From Deferribacteraceae bacterium (GTDB lineage: Bacteria > Chrysiogenota > Deferribacteres > Deferribacterales > Deferrivibrionaceae), in NCBI GenBank assembly GCA_020054865.1, contig JAIHAR010000021.1:1-34501 (forward strand): DNA of 34,501 nt, written 5' to 3'. The notes below the pieces were generated by a model. It saw only the letters and a list, made by a program, of their open reading frames with translations, did not search any database and had not been told where the DNA came from. Shown in pieces: positions 13,039 to 21,859 of this stretch. The position numbers and the translations under genes were made by a program. The first letter of the stretch is position 1; every line of letters starts with the position of its first letter.

Positions 13039-13465
13039 TATTAAACCTCGTAACAACAAGTTCATCTATCATCTTCATCTCTTCCTTGTTCAAATACATT
13101 ATATAATTTTTCACATGTTTCTCTTTAAGCTTCTCAATTACTTTAACATCGTTCATAGCATTAACCACATTTTTTTTCTGAAGTTCAATATCAGCTTCAA
13201 TCTTTTTTTTCAACTCTTTAAAAGAAACAAGTTCACTTTCAAGTTTTTCTATATATAACTCGTACATTCTGACAAATTTAAAATCGGCACCACTACTCTT
13301 TCCGGAAAGCTCCTGCCTATTTTTATTTATATCGGCAACTGTTTTCTCAATATTATAATTAATCTCTTTCAATTTGTTTTGCAGTTCAGTCAATTTCTTC
13401 TTCTCTATTTCTAACTTTCTCTCTCTAAACTCCAGCACCTTCTGTAATTTAAAATCTTTCTTCAT
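13025..13465 (-). CDS. fliJ: Flagellar export protein FliJ
   Basis: FliJ is the coiled-coil stalk of the flagellar type III ATPase complex, sitting in the FliI ring and contacting FlhA. The 146-residue protein is almost entirely alpha-helical and charged (for example KVLEFRERKLEIEKKKLTEL at 9-28), as expected, with normal family length. Sequence identity in FliJ proteins is low, so the call rests on coiled-coil character plus position directly after fliI (one base between them) and before the MotE-like gene, the standard order fliF-G-H-I-J. Confidence 0.88.
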   Translation of the reverse strand: MKKDFKLQKVLEFRERKLEIEKKKLTELQNKLKEINYNIEKTVADINKNRQELSGKSSGADFKFVRMYELYIEKLESELVSFKELKKKIEADIELQKKNVVNAMNDVKVIEKLKEKHVKNYIMYLNKEEMKMIDELVVTRFNNENF

Positions 13466-13466
13466 A

Positions 13467-14774
13467 TCAACTTATTGCTATCTCTCTTATTTTTTTTACT
13501 GAATCCATCAGGTTCCACTTTTCATCAATCTTTTGTCTTAAAAATTGGTTTATCTTATCAATCTTTGCAATAGCTTCATCTATTCTTTTGTTTGAGCCTT
13601 TTACATATGCACCTATATTTATCAAATCTTCAGCTTCGTTATAGGAAGCAATCAGATCTCTGATTTTACCTGCTGTTTCAAATGTTTCCTCATCTACAAT
13701 CTCTTTCATGAGCCTGCTTGCACTGGAAAGCACATCTATTGCAGGAAAATGATTTTTGGCAGCAAGTCTGCGATCAAGAACAATATGCCCATCGATTATA
13801 GACCTTACCGAATCAGCAATTGGATCATTCATATCATCCCCTTCCACCAAAACGGTATAAAGTCCGGTTATTGTGCCTTCCCCCTTTTTTGTACCTGCCC
13901 TTTCAAGGAGCTTTGGTAAAAGAGCAAAAACAGAAGGTGTATATCCTTTTGATGTAGGGGGCTCCCCCACAGTCAAGCCTATCTCCCTTTGCGCCATGGC
14001 AAACCTTGTTACAGAATCCATCATAAACATTACGTTTTTACCTTGTTTCCTGAAAAATTCAGCTATAGCAGTTGCCACAAATGCACCCAATTTTCTAACC
14101 AATGGTGATTGATCACTCGTTGCAACCACCACAACACTTCTCTTTAACCCCTCTTCACCCAAATCTCTTTCTATAAATTCTCTTACCTCTCTTCCTCGTT
14201 CACCTATGAGCGCAATGACATTTACCTCTGCCATGGTATTTCGAGCAATCATACCCAACAGTACACTTTTCCCGACACCACTTCCTGCAAAAATACCAAC
14301 CCTTTGTCCTTTTCCAACAGTTATAAGTGAATCTATTGCTTTTATCCCTGTATCAATAGCATTTTTTATTATTTCCCTTTCCATCGGTTTTGGCGGCTCT
14401 GAGTAAACTGGCACAAGAGAATAATCCTTTATGTCCCCTTTTGAATCTATGGGATTTCCAAGTCCATCTAAAACCCTGCCAAGAAGGTTTTCAGAAACTT
14501 TAACCACATTCCCATAGGCCACATTTTTTACAATGCTACCAGGGGCAATCCCTTCACTTTCTCCGTAAGGCATAAGGATTATCCTGTCATCCTTAAAACC
14601 CACAATCTCCGCCAATACCTTATAACCTGTCATGTTTGTTATTTCACATCTGGTGCCAATACCAAGAAGAGGACCGTCAGCTTCTATCGTAAGTCCCACT
14701 ATTTTTGTAACTTTCCCTTGAAGTGAAGGTGTAATTCTGGTGTTAACCTTTTTAAGAACCCTTAAATTCTTCAT
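13467..14774 (-). CDS. fliI: Flagellum-specific export ATPase FliI
   Basis: FliI is the F1-beta-like ATPase that energises unfolding and export of flagellar subunits. Over 435 residues it shows the N-terminal beta-barrel (about 15-90), Walker A GSGVGKS (164-170) in GIFAGSGVGKSVLLGMIAR, and the FliI/YscN-type stretch YTPSVFALLPKLLERAGT. The start overlaps fliH by 23 bases. It lacks a strong ribosome site, which suggests coupling to fliH translation. Rho shares the fold, but the lack of an RNA-binding domain and the flagellar context are decisive. Confidence 0.96.
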   Translation of the reverse strand: MKNLRVLKKVNTRITPSLQGKVTKIVGLTIEADGPLLGIGTRCEITNMTGYKVLAEIVGFKDDRIILMPYGESEGIAPGSIVKNVAYGNVVKVSENLLGRVLDGLGNPIDSKGDIKDYSLVPVYSEPPKPMEREIIKNAIDTGIKAIDSLITVGKGQRVGIFAGSGVGKSVLLGMIARNTMAEVNVIALIGERGREVREFIERDLGEEGLKRSVVVVATSDQSPLVRKLGAFVATAIAEFFRKQGKNVMFMMDSVTRFAMAQREIGLTVGEPPTSKGYTPSVFALLPKLLERAGTKKGEGTITGLYTVLVEGDDMNDPIADSVRSIIDGHIVLDRRLAAKNHFPAIDVLSSASRLMKEIVDEETFETAGKIRDLIASYNEAEDLINIGAYVKGSNKRIDEAIAKIDKINQFLRQKIDEKWNLMDSVKKIREIAIS

Positions 14775-15459
14775 TTATTCGCTCTTTAAACTCTTTAACG
14801 AGAGTGTCTATTGAAAAATCAATCATACCTATATTGGTTTTAACCTTTAAACCGCCTCTGACTACAGTCGGATCAGTTTCGATATCATACCCCAGATTCA
14901 TACCCTCAACAATATCCTTATCCTCAGGAGAAACAATAAAGGTAATGTCTGAATATTCCTTTAGCTGTGAGAGTATATTTTTTACAACACTTTCAATAAG
15001 TTTATCATTAATCCTTCTCTCGGTACCTATAATTTCCGTCACAAAACCGATTATAAGCCCCGGAAGATTCTCATCCAACTCCTCAATCCCCTTTCTGATT
15101 TCCGAAATTTCAGCTACGACTTTTTTCAGATTTTCACTTAACATAGACATATAGTCTTTTTTATCTGCTTCATATTTGCTCTTTTGCTGAGCAATACCTT
15201 CCGCTTTACCTTTATCAAACCCCTCTTTAAAACCTCTGTCAAAAGCTGACTTTTCAGCTTCTTTCAATATCTTTTCATCTATAAGAGGTTTTGAGTCTGT
15301 TTTTGGATTATCATCTTTAGCCGGCTCTTTTTGCCCTTCTGATGTTGCAAAATCTTTAAACAGGAAGCTCTTTACACCTTTTTCAGTCGAAGAGAATGTT
15401 TTGAAAGAGTAGCTTTGAATATTTCTTGCATTTGAAAATTTTATTATCTTTTTAGGCAT
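14752..15459 (-). CDS. fliH: Flagellar assembly protein FliH
   Basis: FliH binds and restrains FliI and tethers it to the C-ring protein FliN. The 235-residue protein has a low-complexity charged N-terminus, a central helix with GxxxG-like repeats (FDRGFKEGFDKGKAEGIAQQ, about 74-93) typical of FliH and YscL, and the C-terminal V-ATPase E-subunit-like domain (about 120-230). The ATG follows TAGGGATAGCCT, nine bases after the fliG stop. Position between fliG and fliI supports the call. Confidence 0.93.
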   Translation of the reverse strand: MPKKIIKFSNARNIQSYSFKTFSSTEKGVKSFLFKDFATSEGQKEPAKDDNPKTDSKPLIDEKILKEAEKSAFDRGFKEGFDKGKAEGIAQQKSKYEADKKDYMSMLSENLKKVVAEISEIRKGIEELDENLPGLIIGFVTEIIGTERRINDKLIESVVKNILSQLKEYSDITFIVSPEDKDIVEGMNLGYDIETDPTVVRGGLKVKTNIGMIDFSIDTLVKEFKERINEEFKGS

Positions 15460-15468
15460 AGGCTATCC

Positions 15469-16476
15469 CTACACATATTGCTCTTCGTCGCCACCAGAAA
15501 TACTGATTACCCCCTCTTCGTCAAGCTCCCTTACGATTTCTACAATCTCGTGCTGTGCTTTTTCAACATCTTTCAGTTTTACAGGGCCCATGTAATCCAT
15601 CTCTTCCTTCATAGTTTCTACAGCCCTCTTTGACATACATTCATAGAATCTGCTTTTAAGCTCATCATCAGCACCTTTTAATGCAAGGGTAAGAGTATTT
15701 TTGTCCGCTCTTTTCAAAATCTCCTGGATAGCCTGCTGTCCAAGTCTCTTTATATCATCGAAAACAAACATCATATCTCTAATACTTGCCACAAGCTCAG
15801 GCGCATCCTTTTCAAGCCTTTCAAGGGTCTGTTTGCTTGTGGTCCTGTCCATTCTGTTAAAAATTTCTGCAACAGATTTTACTCCACCAACTTCAACATT
15901 ATATGAGCTGATAGACTCAAACCTCTCTTCCAACACTTTGGAAAGGGTTTTTACAACAGAAGGGGAAATATCCTGTAAATTTGCGATTCTTATTGCAACT
16001 TCCGCCTTTAAATCTTCCGGTAATTCAGCAAGAGATTCAGCTGCCTGGCTCGGGTCAAGATGTGCGAGAATAAGTGCAATTGTCTGGGGATGTTCGTTTT
16101 GAATAAATTTTGCCAGCTGTTTTGGTTCGATTTTGGTCAGAAATTCAAAACCCGATGATTGTTCCAGCAATTTGGTCAGTCTGTCAATAATTTTTCTTGC
16201 TCTTTCAGGCCCCAGAGATTTTGTCAACACACTCTTGGCATAATCAAGACCACCTTTACTGATAAACTTTTTTGCAAGCAGCATATTATAAAATTCTTCA
16301 ACAACCGCTTCCATAGTATCAGGGTCAACCATCTTGGTAAGGGCAATCTCTCTTGAGATATCCTGTACTTCGTCATCATCAAGCGCTCCCAGTATCTTTG
16401 AAGACAATTCTTCCCCCAACGTTATAAGGAGCATTGCAGCCTTTTTTATTCCTGTTAAATTTGAAACGTCTGCCAT
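15469..16476 (-). CDS. fliG: Flagellar motor switch protein FliG
   Basis: FliG forms the rotor ring that couples MS-ring FliF to stator torque and to switching. The 335-residue protein has the N-terminal FliF-binding domain (LTGIKKAAMLLITLGEEL), the middle domain with the conserved EHPQTIA (128-134), and the C-terminal torque domain with charged helices (FVFDDIKRLGQQAIQEIL). I use the ATG at 16476, one base after the fliF stop, because AAGGTGG lies eight bases upstream. An in-frame GTG at 16488 would lie inside fliF and overlap that ribosome site. Confidence 0.96.
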   Translation of the reverse strand: MADVSNLTGIKKAAMLLITLGEELSSKILGALDDDEVQDISREIALTKMVDPDTMEAVVEEFYNMLLAKKFISKGGLDYAKSVLTKSLGPERARKIIDRLTKLLEQSSGFEFLTKIEPKQLAKFIQNEHPQTIALILAHLDPSQAAESLAELPEDLKAEVAIRIANLQDISPSVVKTLSKVLEERFESISSYNVEVGGVKSVAEIFNRMDRTTSKQTLERLEKDAPELVASIRDMMFVFDDIKRLGQQAIQEILKRADKNTLTLALKGADDELKSRFYECMSKRAVETMKEEMDYMGPVKLKDVEKAQHEIVEIVRELDEEGVISISGGDEEQYV

Positions 16477-16477
16477 A

Positions 16478-18151
16478 TTATGAACCACCTTCTTTTATCC
16501 AGGCCTTTATAAGGTTTGCTATCATCTCCGGGTCTTCATTTGCGGATTCTTCGATTTTTTTAAGCATTACTTTTGCTTTAACTGAGTCCACATCCATAGG
16601 AACACTTTCATCAAGCTCAGATTCTATCTCCTTTTCAAGCTCTTCAAGGGTCTTTGGAAATTTTATATCTTCACCGGCAAGCAAATCAACCATCTCCCCC
16701 TTACCTCCACCTGCGCCACCAACAGCAGCAAGTGTACCATACCTTGTTTCCTTGACTTCACCGAGCTTTTTCATAACTCTCTTAAAAACAAGCAGGTAGA
16801 ACAGCAGAAAAACAAGTATTGCAGACAAATATTTCGCAGCTTTAAGTCCATAATCTATATAAACTTGCCTCTTTAAAACCGAGCTCTCAGTAACTGAAGC
16901 AGACGTATCAAAGGATACATTGGATACTTCAATTTTATCACCACGGTTTTCATCAAACCCCACAGCATTTGCCACAAGATTTTTTATCCTCTCAACTTCA
17001 TCGGCACTTCTTGGAACATATTTTTGTACCTTTTTACCGTTTTCCTCTTCCATTACAATTTTGTCATTCACCACAACCGCAACGGTCAATCTTTTAATTT
17101 CGCCAGGTGTTTTTACCTGTTTTGTAATTGTTTTTCCAACTTCAAAATTTTGTGTTTCATCGGTTTTGCTGTATTCAGAATTGCCTGAATTGGCAGCAAT
17201 ATTTGGCTCAGCCAGATTTGACTGTACCCCCGGTACACCCTGCGGCACGTTTTTTGTATTTGTACTGGATATTTCGGTAGTTTGTTGAGATCTTAACACA
17301 GGGTTAGGATCAAACTCCTCTTTGGTAATCTCTTCCCTGTTAAAATCCATCTCAAGACTGACCTGGACTACTGCATTGTTGGGACCAAGTACTCTCTCCA
17401 ACAAGGAAGCAACCTTATTTTTAATATAGCTTTCTCTTTTCTTGGTATATTCCAGCTGAGTCTGACTCAGTATAACACCTATATTGTCCTCGCTCAGAAA
17501 ATCGCTCAAAAGTCTGCCTTGAGTATCTACAATCTGCACATTTTCTATTTTAAGTCCTTTAACTGCACCTGCCACAAGTGAAGCAATGGCTTTCACCTGA
17601 CCTCTGTCAATGCTGCCAGTCAGATTTAAAATTACTGCAGCCTTGGCTTCGCTCTCCTCACTTATAAATAATCTTTCCTTTGGGATAGTAAGGTGCACTC
17701 TTGCCTCTTTTACCTCATTCAGGCTTGCGATAGTCCTTGCAAGCTCACCCTGCAGTGCCCTCTGATAATTGACATTCTGAACAAATTCAGTCATTCCGAA
17801 ACTTGTTTTGTCAAAAAGTTCAAAACCGGCACCACCACCTTTTGGCACTCCTTCCTTTGCAAGCTCGATTCTCGTTTCGTATACTGTATTTTGAGGCACT
17901 TCGATTGTCCTGCCATCATCTTTCAATCTGTAAGGAATCTGTTTCTCTTTTAATTTTTCGATTACAGATGCAGCATCCTGCTGATTTAGATTATAATATA
18001 AAGTTTTATAAACCGGTTTATTGGCCCACACTACAAGAATAATGGCAGAAATCACCACAGCCGCTGAAGCTGCAATGATTGAAACCTTCTGCATCAGATT
18101 CATCTTGTTGAATACTTCAATAAACTGGGAATAAATATCCTTTAAAGTCAT
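16478..18151 (-). CDS. fliF: Flagellar MS-ring protein FliF
   Basis: FliF is the inner-membrane ring on which the basal body and export gate assemble. The 557-residue protein has transmembrane segments at about 23-42 and 438-458, a large periplasmic part with two ring-building motifs (about 45-225, with RALQGELARTIASLNEVKEA), a low-complexity Asn/Ser/Pro-rich linker (about 290-330), and a cytoplasmic C-terminus ending in the FliG-binding helix (about 520-557, SVKAKVMLKKIEESANEDPE). Four bases separate it from fliE upstream, and fliG starts immediately after its stop. Confidence 0.97.
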   Translation of the reverse strand: MTLKDIYSQFIEVFNKMNLMQKVSIIAASAAVVISAIILVVWANKPVYKTLYYNLNQQDAASVIEKLKEKQIPYRLKDDGRTIEVPQNTVYETRIELAKEGVPKGGGAGFELFDKTSFGMTEFVQNVNYQRALQGELARTIASLNEVKEARVHLTIPKERLFISEESEAKAAVILNLTGSIDRGQVKAIASLVAGAVKGLKIENVQIVDTQGRLLSDFLSEDNIGVILSQTQLEYTKKRESYIKNKVASLLERVLGPNNAVVQVSLEMDFNREEITKEEFDPNPVLRSQQTTEISSTNTKNVPQGVPGVQSNLAEPNIAANSGNSEYSKTDETQNFEVGKTITKQVKTPGEIKRLTVAVVVNDKIVMEEENGKKVQKYVPRSADEVERIKNLVANAVGFDENRGDKIEVSNVSFDTSASVTESSVLKRQVYIDYGLKAAKYLSAILVFLLFYLLVFKRVMKKLGEVKETRYGTLAAVGGAGGGKGEMVDLLAGEDIKFPKTLEELEKEIESELDESVPMDVDSVKAKVMLKKIEESANEDPEMIANLIKAWIKEGGS

Positions 18152-18155
18152 ATAA

Positions 18156-18461
18156 TTATACCTGCGTCCTCATAATCTCCTGATAAGCTTCAAGCAATTT
18201 GTTTCTTACTTCCATCATCAGTTTCAACGACACATCGGCCTTTTGCAATGCAATCATCGTCTCATGTATATCCTGTGTTTCTCCATTCAGGACTTTTTTT
18301 ACAGCCTCATCAGCATTAAGCTGGGCATCATTTACATCCTTAAGGGCATTTTTAAGCAAATCGGCAAAATTTACATTGCCTTCACTTTTTGCTGCATCAG
18401 GCTTTTTGTCCGTATCAAGCTTATTGGGGAGCAAAAAATCTATTCTGTTTATCTCAGCCAT
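18156..18461 (-). CDS. fliE: Flagellar hook-basal body complex protein FliE
   Basis: FliE joins the MS ring to the proximal rod and is the first exported rod component. The 101-residue length is typical, and the C-terminal half (AVKKVLNGETQDIHETMIALQKADVSLKLMM, residues 53-83 in outline) is the family core. The ATG has AGAGGTCGAT upstream. The 78-base gap before it contains a good internal promoter (18479-18506). Confidence 0.94.
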   Translation of the reverse strand: MAEINRIDFLLPNKLDTDKKPDAAKSEGNVNFADLLKNALKDVNDAQLNADEAVKKVLNGETQDIHETMIALQKADVSLKLMMEVRNKLLEAYQEIMRTQV

Positions 18462-18478
18462 ATCGACCTCTTCGCTTA

Positions 18479-18506
18479 ATTATAACAAAAATATTCTTAT
18501 TTACAA
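18479..18506 (-). promoter_or_regulatory. Internal promoter upstream of fliE
   Basis: Minus strand: TTGTAA (18501-18506, 4 of 6), 16-base spacer, TATAAT (18479-18484, perfect). The start point would be near 18472, leaving about 10 nucleotides before the ATG that include the AGAGG ribosome site. It lies in the 78-base flgC-fliE gap and could express fliE and everything downstream without flgBC. Confidence 0.55.
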
Positions 18507-18539
18507 TACAATAATTATAATTTACCAAAAAGCCAAATC

Positions 18540-18944
18540 TTAAGCCCTGCCTATTTCCAGCGCTCTTAAGGCAAGCTGTTTTGCAGTATTTAAAACAGTT
18601 AGATTAGACTCATAACTTCTTTGTGCTTCAAGGATATTTACCATCTCTTCAACTGGATTCACATTTGGATATCTTACATACCCTTCTTCGTCGGCGTCCG
18701 GATGGCCAGGTTCAAATTTGACAATATAAGGTTTTTCATCTTCTACAACATCCTGTACCCTTACACCACCTGCAAGTTCACCTTCCATCACCTGCTCAAA
18801 GATTACATCTTTTCTTTTATAAGGTTCTCCATTCTCGCTCCGGGTGGTGTTTGCATTTGCAAGATTTGCAGAAATTACATTAATTCTTATCCTCTGAGCA
18901 GAAAGTCCTGTTGCGGACAATTTCATTACATCAAAAAAACTCAT
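18540..18944 (-). CDS. flgC: Flagellar basal-body rod protein FlgC
   Basis: FlgC is a proximal rod subunit exported through the flagellar type III system. The 134-residue protein has the conserved N-terminal rod motif (SATGLSAQRIRINVISANLANANTT) and the C-terminal helix (EEMVNILEAQRSYESNLTVLNTAK), which pair in the assembled rod, and a YVRYPNVNPVEEM stretch typical of FlgC. It starts at ATG after AGGGGTAGAGT, nine bases downstream of flgB. Confidence 0.96.
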   Translation of the reverse strand: MSFFDVMKLSATGLSAQRIRINVISANLANANTTRSENGEPYKRKDVIFEQVMEGELAGGVRVQDVVEDEKPYIVKFEPGHPDADEEGYVRYPNVNPVEEMVNILEAQRSYESNLTVLNTAKQLALRALEIGRA

Positions 18945-18953
18945 ACTCTACCC

Positions 18954-19355
18954 CTATCTTCCTGTAATTGCTGTCTTCAGCTTTGTAAACTGATAGCCTG
19001 TAAGCTGAGACAATTCTGAGTACAAGACACCATTTGCTGACAACTCATACATTTCAAGGTCAATATTTACATCGTTGCCATCATTTCTTAAAGAAGGGCT
19101 GTTTCGCAAATCAATACTTACGATGCTATTCTCCCCTTTGTTACCTGAAAAATGCTTTTCGTCCGTTTTTTTCAGTGATAATTTTTGCCCACCGGAATAA
19201 TATTCCTGCATAGCCTTTTCAAAATTTACATTCCTGGATTTATAGTTAGGTGTATCAACATTTGCTATATTTTCAGCAATTACTTTATTTTTTAAGGATG
19301 AAACATTAAGCGCTACACTCAGGTCTTTTATCATAGTATTGTCAAAAATTCCCAT
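18954..19355 (-). CDS. flgB: Flagellar basal-body rod protein FlgB
   Basis: FlgB is a proximal rod subunit and the first gene of the flagellar run. The 133-residue protein has the rod motif VIAENIANVDTPNYKSRNVNFE near the N-terminus and the ELSANGVLYSELSQLTGYQF helix at the C-terminus. I start it at the ATG at 19355, which has GGAGG five bases upstream. An in-frame ATG at 19367 would place that ribosome site within the coding region and adds four residues not found in the family. The 5' flank carries a sigma-54-like element. Confidence 0.95.
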   Translation of the reverse strand: MGIFDNTMIKDLSVALNVSSLKNKVIAENIANVDTPNYKSRNVNFEKAMQEYYSGGQKLSLKKTDEKHFSGNKGENSIVSIDLRNSPSLRNDGNDVNIDLEMYELSANGVLYSELSQLTGYQFTKLKTAITGR

Positions 19356-19379
19356 GTTGGCCTCCATGTAAAATACTTA

Positions 19380-19394
19380 TCAATATTTATGCCA
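19380..19394 (-). promoter_or_regulatory. Possible sigma-54 promoter for flgB operon
   Basis: Minus strand: TGGCAT (19389-19394), five bases, TTGA (19380-19383). This matches the TGGCAY-N5-TTGC layout except that the -12 GC is GA. A start about 12 bases downstream would leave a short leader containing GGAGG just before flgB. Sigma-54 control of rod genes is common in other bacteria; the imperfect -12 makes this tentative. Confidence 0.35.
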
Positions 19395-19396
19395 AC

Positions 19397-19424
19397 TTGA
19401 CACAATCTCCTGTTGCGTCATAAG
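19397..19424 (+). promoter_or_regulatory. Candidate sigma-70 promoter for the pseudokinase-FapA gene
   Basis: Plus strand: TTGACA (19397-19402, perfect), 16-base spacer, CATAAG (19419-19424, 4 of 6). Start near 19431, giving a leader of about 34 nucleotides with GAGGG before the ATG. It lies only three bases from the oppositely directed sigma-54-like element, so the two transcription units may interfere or share regulators. Confidence 0.45.
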
Positions 19425-19464
19425 TAATTTCATAATACAATATTAAAAATTATTAAGAGGGACC

Positions 19465-21858
19465 ATGGAATTTGAAAACAGATATATTACCGGTGAATTT
19501 TTAGGTTTATCACCTGCTGGAAAATGTTATGAGGGGGAAGATAAGAAATTTGGCCGTAAGGTATTGATTAAAGTTATCGATAAAGTGGATGAAGATATAG
19601 AAAAAAGGTTTGACAATATCACCAAGCTTTCAGGGCAGCTTATCCACCACAACATACTTACCACAATAGATTATCAGAAGGTTCACGATAAGCTTATTTC
19701 TGTACACGAGTTTATTGACTATATGCACGCTACTCTTGATTTGAAAAAAATCTCGTTGCTTTCCACAAAAGATAAGCTCAGAATCTCCATAAATATTGCT
19801 GATGCACTCGATTTTTGCCACAAAATAGGATTTTACCATAACAACATACTTTTGGATTCAATCTACCTGACCGAAAACCTTAATGTAAAAATTGACCATT
19901 GCGGGCTCAAGAGGGTAATTACAAAAAACTCTATTTACAGTGAATTATCAATTGAAACTACCACCCCTCTTTTCTTTCCCCCTGAATACTTTAAGAAAAC
20001 CTATGACCCTTTTCAGGTGGATATATTCCAATTTGGCTGCCTTATGTACACGCTTTTTGTGGAAATCCCGCCTTTTGGTGAAGAGGTTTCTGAAGACAAT
20101 ATCAAAAAAATAAAAAATATCGAATATTTTGATCCATCATGTTTTGCAGACGTAAATAAAACTATCATAAATATTATAAAAATCTGTCTTAACAAAAATC
20201 CCGGAGAGCGTTTTCAGAGCTTTTCTGACATACTGTTCGAACTAAAAAACTTTGATGCTGAAAAAAATATTAAAAGCAACTCATACAGCTTTAAAATAAA
20301 AGATGGCAAAACTTACATGACTGTCCCCAAAAATGCAAATGTCAGCGTTGAAGAAATAGAGAATAAGCTTCTTGAACAAAATATTTTCAATTACAATACT
20401 GATAAAATAAAATATGCCATTTTTTATTCAAATGGGCAGGAAGTAGAAATCGGTGAAGTTTTCAAAAAAATTGAAAATTCACTCCTAAATGTTGCAGAAA
20501 TTGAAATAAACAAAGATGCTACAGAAGCATATTTTGTAAAAAGAAAAAATATCCCTATGTCAATGGAAGAAATATCTTTCATTATCAAAAAAAACGGAAT
20601 CAGGCATGGATTGATTCAAAAAAATATAGAAAAGGCAGTAGAAATTGATGCTGAAAAGCCGATACTAATTGCTAAAGCCACCAAACCTGTTGATGGCGCA
20701 GATTCATACTTTATATACTTTTTTGAAAAAGATAATATTTTCAGGCCTGTGGTAGAAAATGACACGGCTGATTATAAAAATATTTCTGTGTACCAGGAAG
20801 TAAGAAAAAATGATATCCTGTGTATAAAAATACCATTTACTGATGGGATTGACGGACAGAATGTCTTTGGAAAACCTATCAAAGCAAAGCCAGGTAAAGA
20901 TTTCAGATTACCTGCCGGTAAAAATACTTACATTTCATCAGACGGATTAAAACTTCTTTCAACAATAGATGGAATAATCGAATACAGAAATAACAAAATT
21001 AATATTAAAGAAATAATAATCATTCATGGGGATGTAGACTATTCTACCGGAAATATAAAATATCACGGTGACGTTGTTGTCAAAGGTGATGTTTTGCCCG
21101 ATTTCATTATAAAAGCAGGTGGCAATATCAAGATATTTGGAGTAGCTGAAGGATGTCATATAGAATCTGAAAGAGGTTCAGTCTATATAAAGTCAGGGGT
21201 ATTTGGGAAAGAAAAATCTGAAATAGTGGCTTTTAAAGATATCGAAGCAGAATTTATCCAGGACTGCAAAGTATCTGCAGGACAAAATGTCGTTGTAAAG
21301 GATTATGTAAGAAACTCTACTGTTACTTGCGGAAGAGTATTCATCTGTAATCAAGGGATTGGACAGGTTGACGGCTCAAATATTATGGCTAAAAGAAGCA
21401 TAATGATAAATATTGCTGGAACAAAGCCATACATGAGAACCTATCTGACGATAAAAAAACTAGACAAATATAGACTAAAAGAGGAAAGAGAGGAACTCCT
21501 TGGTAAACTTAAAACAGTAACAAGCAGTATTATTACTGTCAAAAACATTCTGAAAAAACTCATTATCAAACATGGAGATATTGAGGATTTGCTTATGAAC
21601 AGCGAATATAAACTTTTGACAGAAAAACTTAAAATACTTGAAAACCTTGAGATGTCCCTTAACGAAAAATTGAAAATAAATGAGGAAGACTATGAGTTTG
21701 CAAATTCAGATAACGTCGAGTTTATATCAATAAAAAGCGTCATTTACCCAGATGTTGTGCTTAGAATAGGCAATGTTTCATTTAAAAATGAAGAAGAGAT
21801 ATTCGGGAATGCTAAAGCAACCATAGAAAACGGTACTATAAAATTAAAGGTGAAATAA
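19465..21858 (+). CDS. Pseudokinase-FapA (DUF342) fusion protein
   Basis: This 797-residue protein joins two domains. Residues 1-263 have the layout of a Ser/Thr protein kinase: the beta-3 lysine in VLIK (K36), GFYHNNILLDSIYL in the catalytic-loop position, GLKR after the DFG position, FPPE (171-174) for APE and DIFQFGCLMYTLF (186-198) for the F helix. The catalytic residues are replaced: HRD is HNN (125-127), the loop Lys and Asn are L129 and S132, and DFG is HCG (145-147). It is therefore probably a pseudokinase. Residues about 280-797 match FapA/DUF342: a glycine-rich entry domain (TDGIDGQNVFGKPIKAKPGK), a right-handed beta-helix-like repeat region (519-650) and a helical hairpin (655-745). 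FapA proteins are linked to flagellar assembly. Divergence from flgB supports a flagellar or polar regulatory role. The start has GAGGG upstream. Confidence 0.82.
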   Translation: MEFENRYITGEFLGLSPAGKCYEGEDKKFGRKVLIKVIDKVDEDIEKRFDNITKLSGQLIHHNILTTIDYQKVHDKLISVHEFIDYMHATLDLKKISLLSTKDKLRISINIADALDFCHKIGFYHNNILLDSIYLTENLNVKIDHCGLKRVITKNSIYSELSIETTTPLFFPPEYFKKTYDPFQVDIFQFGCLMYTLFVEIPPFGEEVSEDNIKKIKNIEYFDPSCFADVNKTIINIIKICLNKNPGERFQSFSDILFELKNFDAEKNIKSNSYSFKIKDGKTYMTVPKNANVSVEEIENKLLEQNIFNYNTDKIKYAIFYSNGQEVEIGEVFKKIENSLLNVAEIEINKDATEAYFVKRKNIPMSMEEISFIIKKNGIRHGLIQKNIEKAVEIDAEKPILIAKATKPVDGADSYFIYFFEKDNIFRPVVENDTADYKNISVYQEVRKNDILCIKIPFTDGIDGQNVFGKPIKAKPGKDFRLPAGKNTYISSDGLKLLSTIDGIIEYRNNKINIKEIIIIHGDVDYSTGNIKYHGDVVVKGDVLPDFIIKAGGNIKIFGVAEGCHIESERGSVYIKSGVFGKEKSEIVAFKDIEAEFIQDCKVSAGQNVVVKDYVRNSTVTCGRVFICNQGIGQVDGSNIMAKRSIMINIAGTKPYMRTYLTIKKLDKYRLKEEREELLGKLKTVTSSIITVKNILKKLIIKHGDIEDLLMNSEYKLLTEKLKILENLEMSLNEKLKINEEDYEFANSDNVEFISIKSVIYPDVVLRIGNVSFKNEEEIFGNAKATIENGTIKLKVK

Positions 21859-21859
21859 T

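Noticed and set aside
13467-14774. FliI as a second Rho or an F-type ATPase beta subunit
   Set aside because: No cold-shock RNA-binding domain, export-ATPase motifs, and position between fliH and fliJ.
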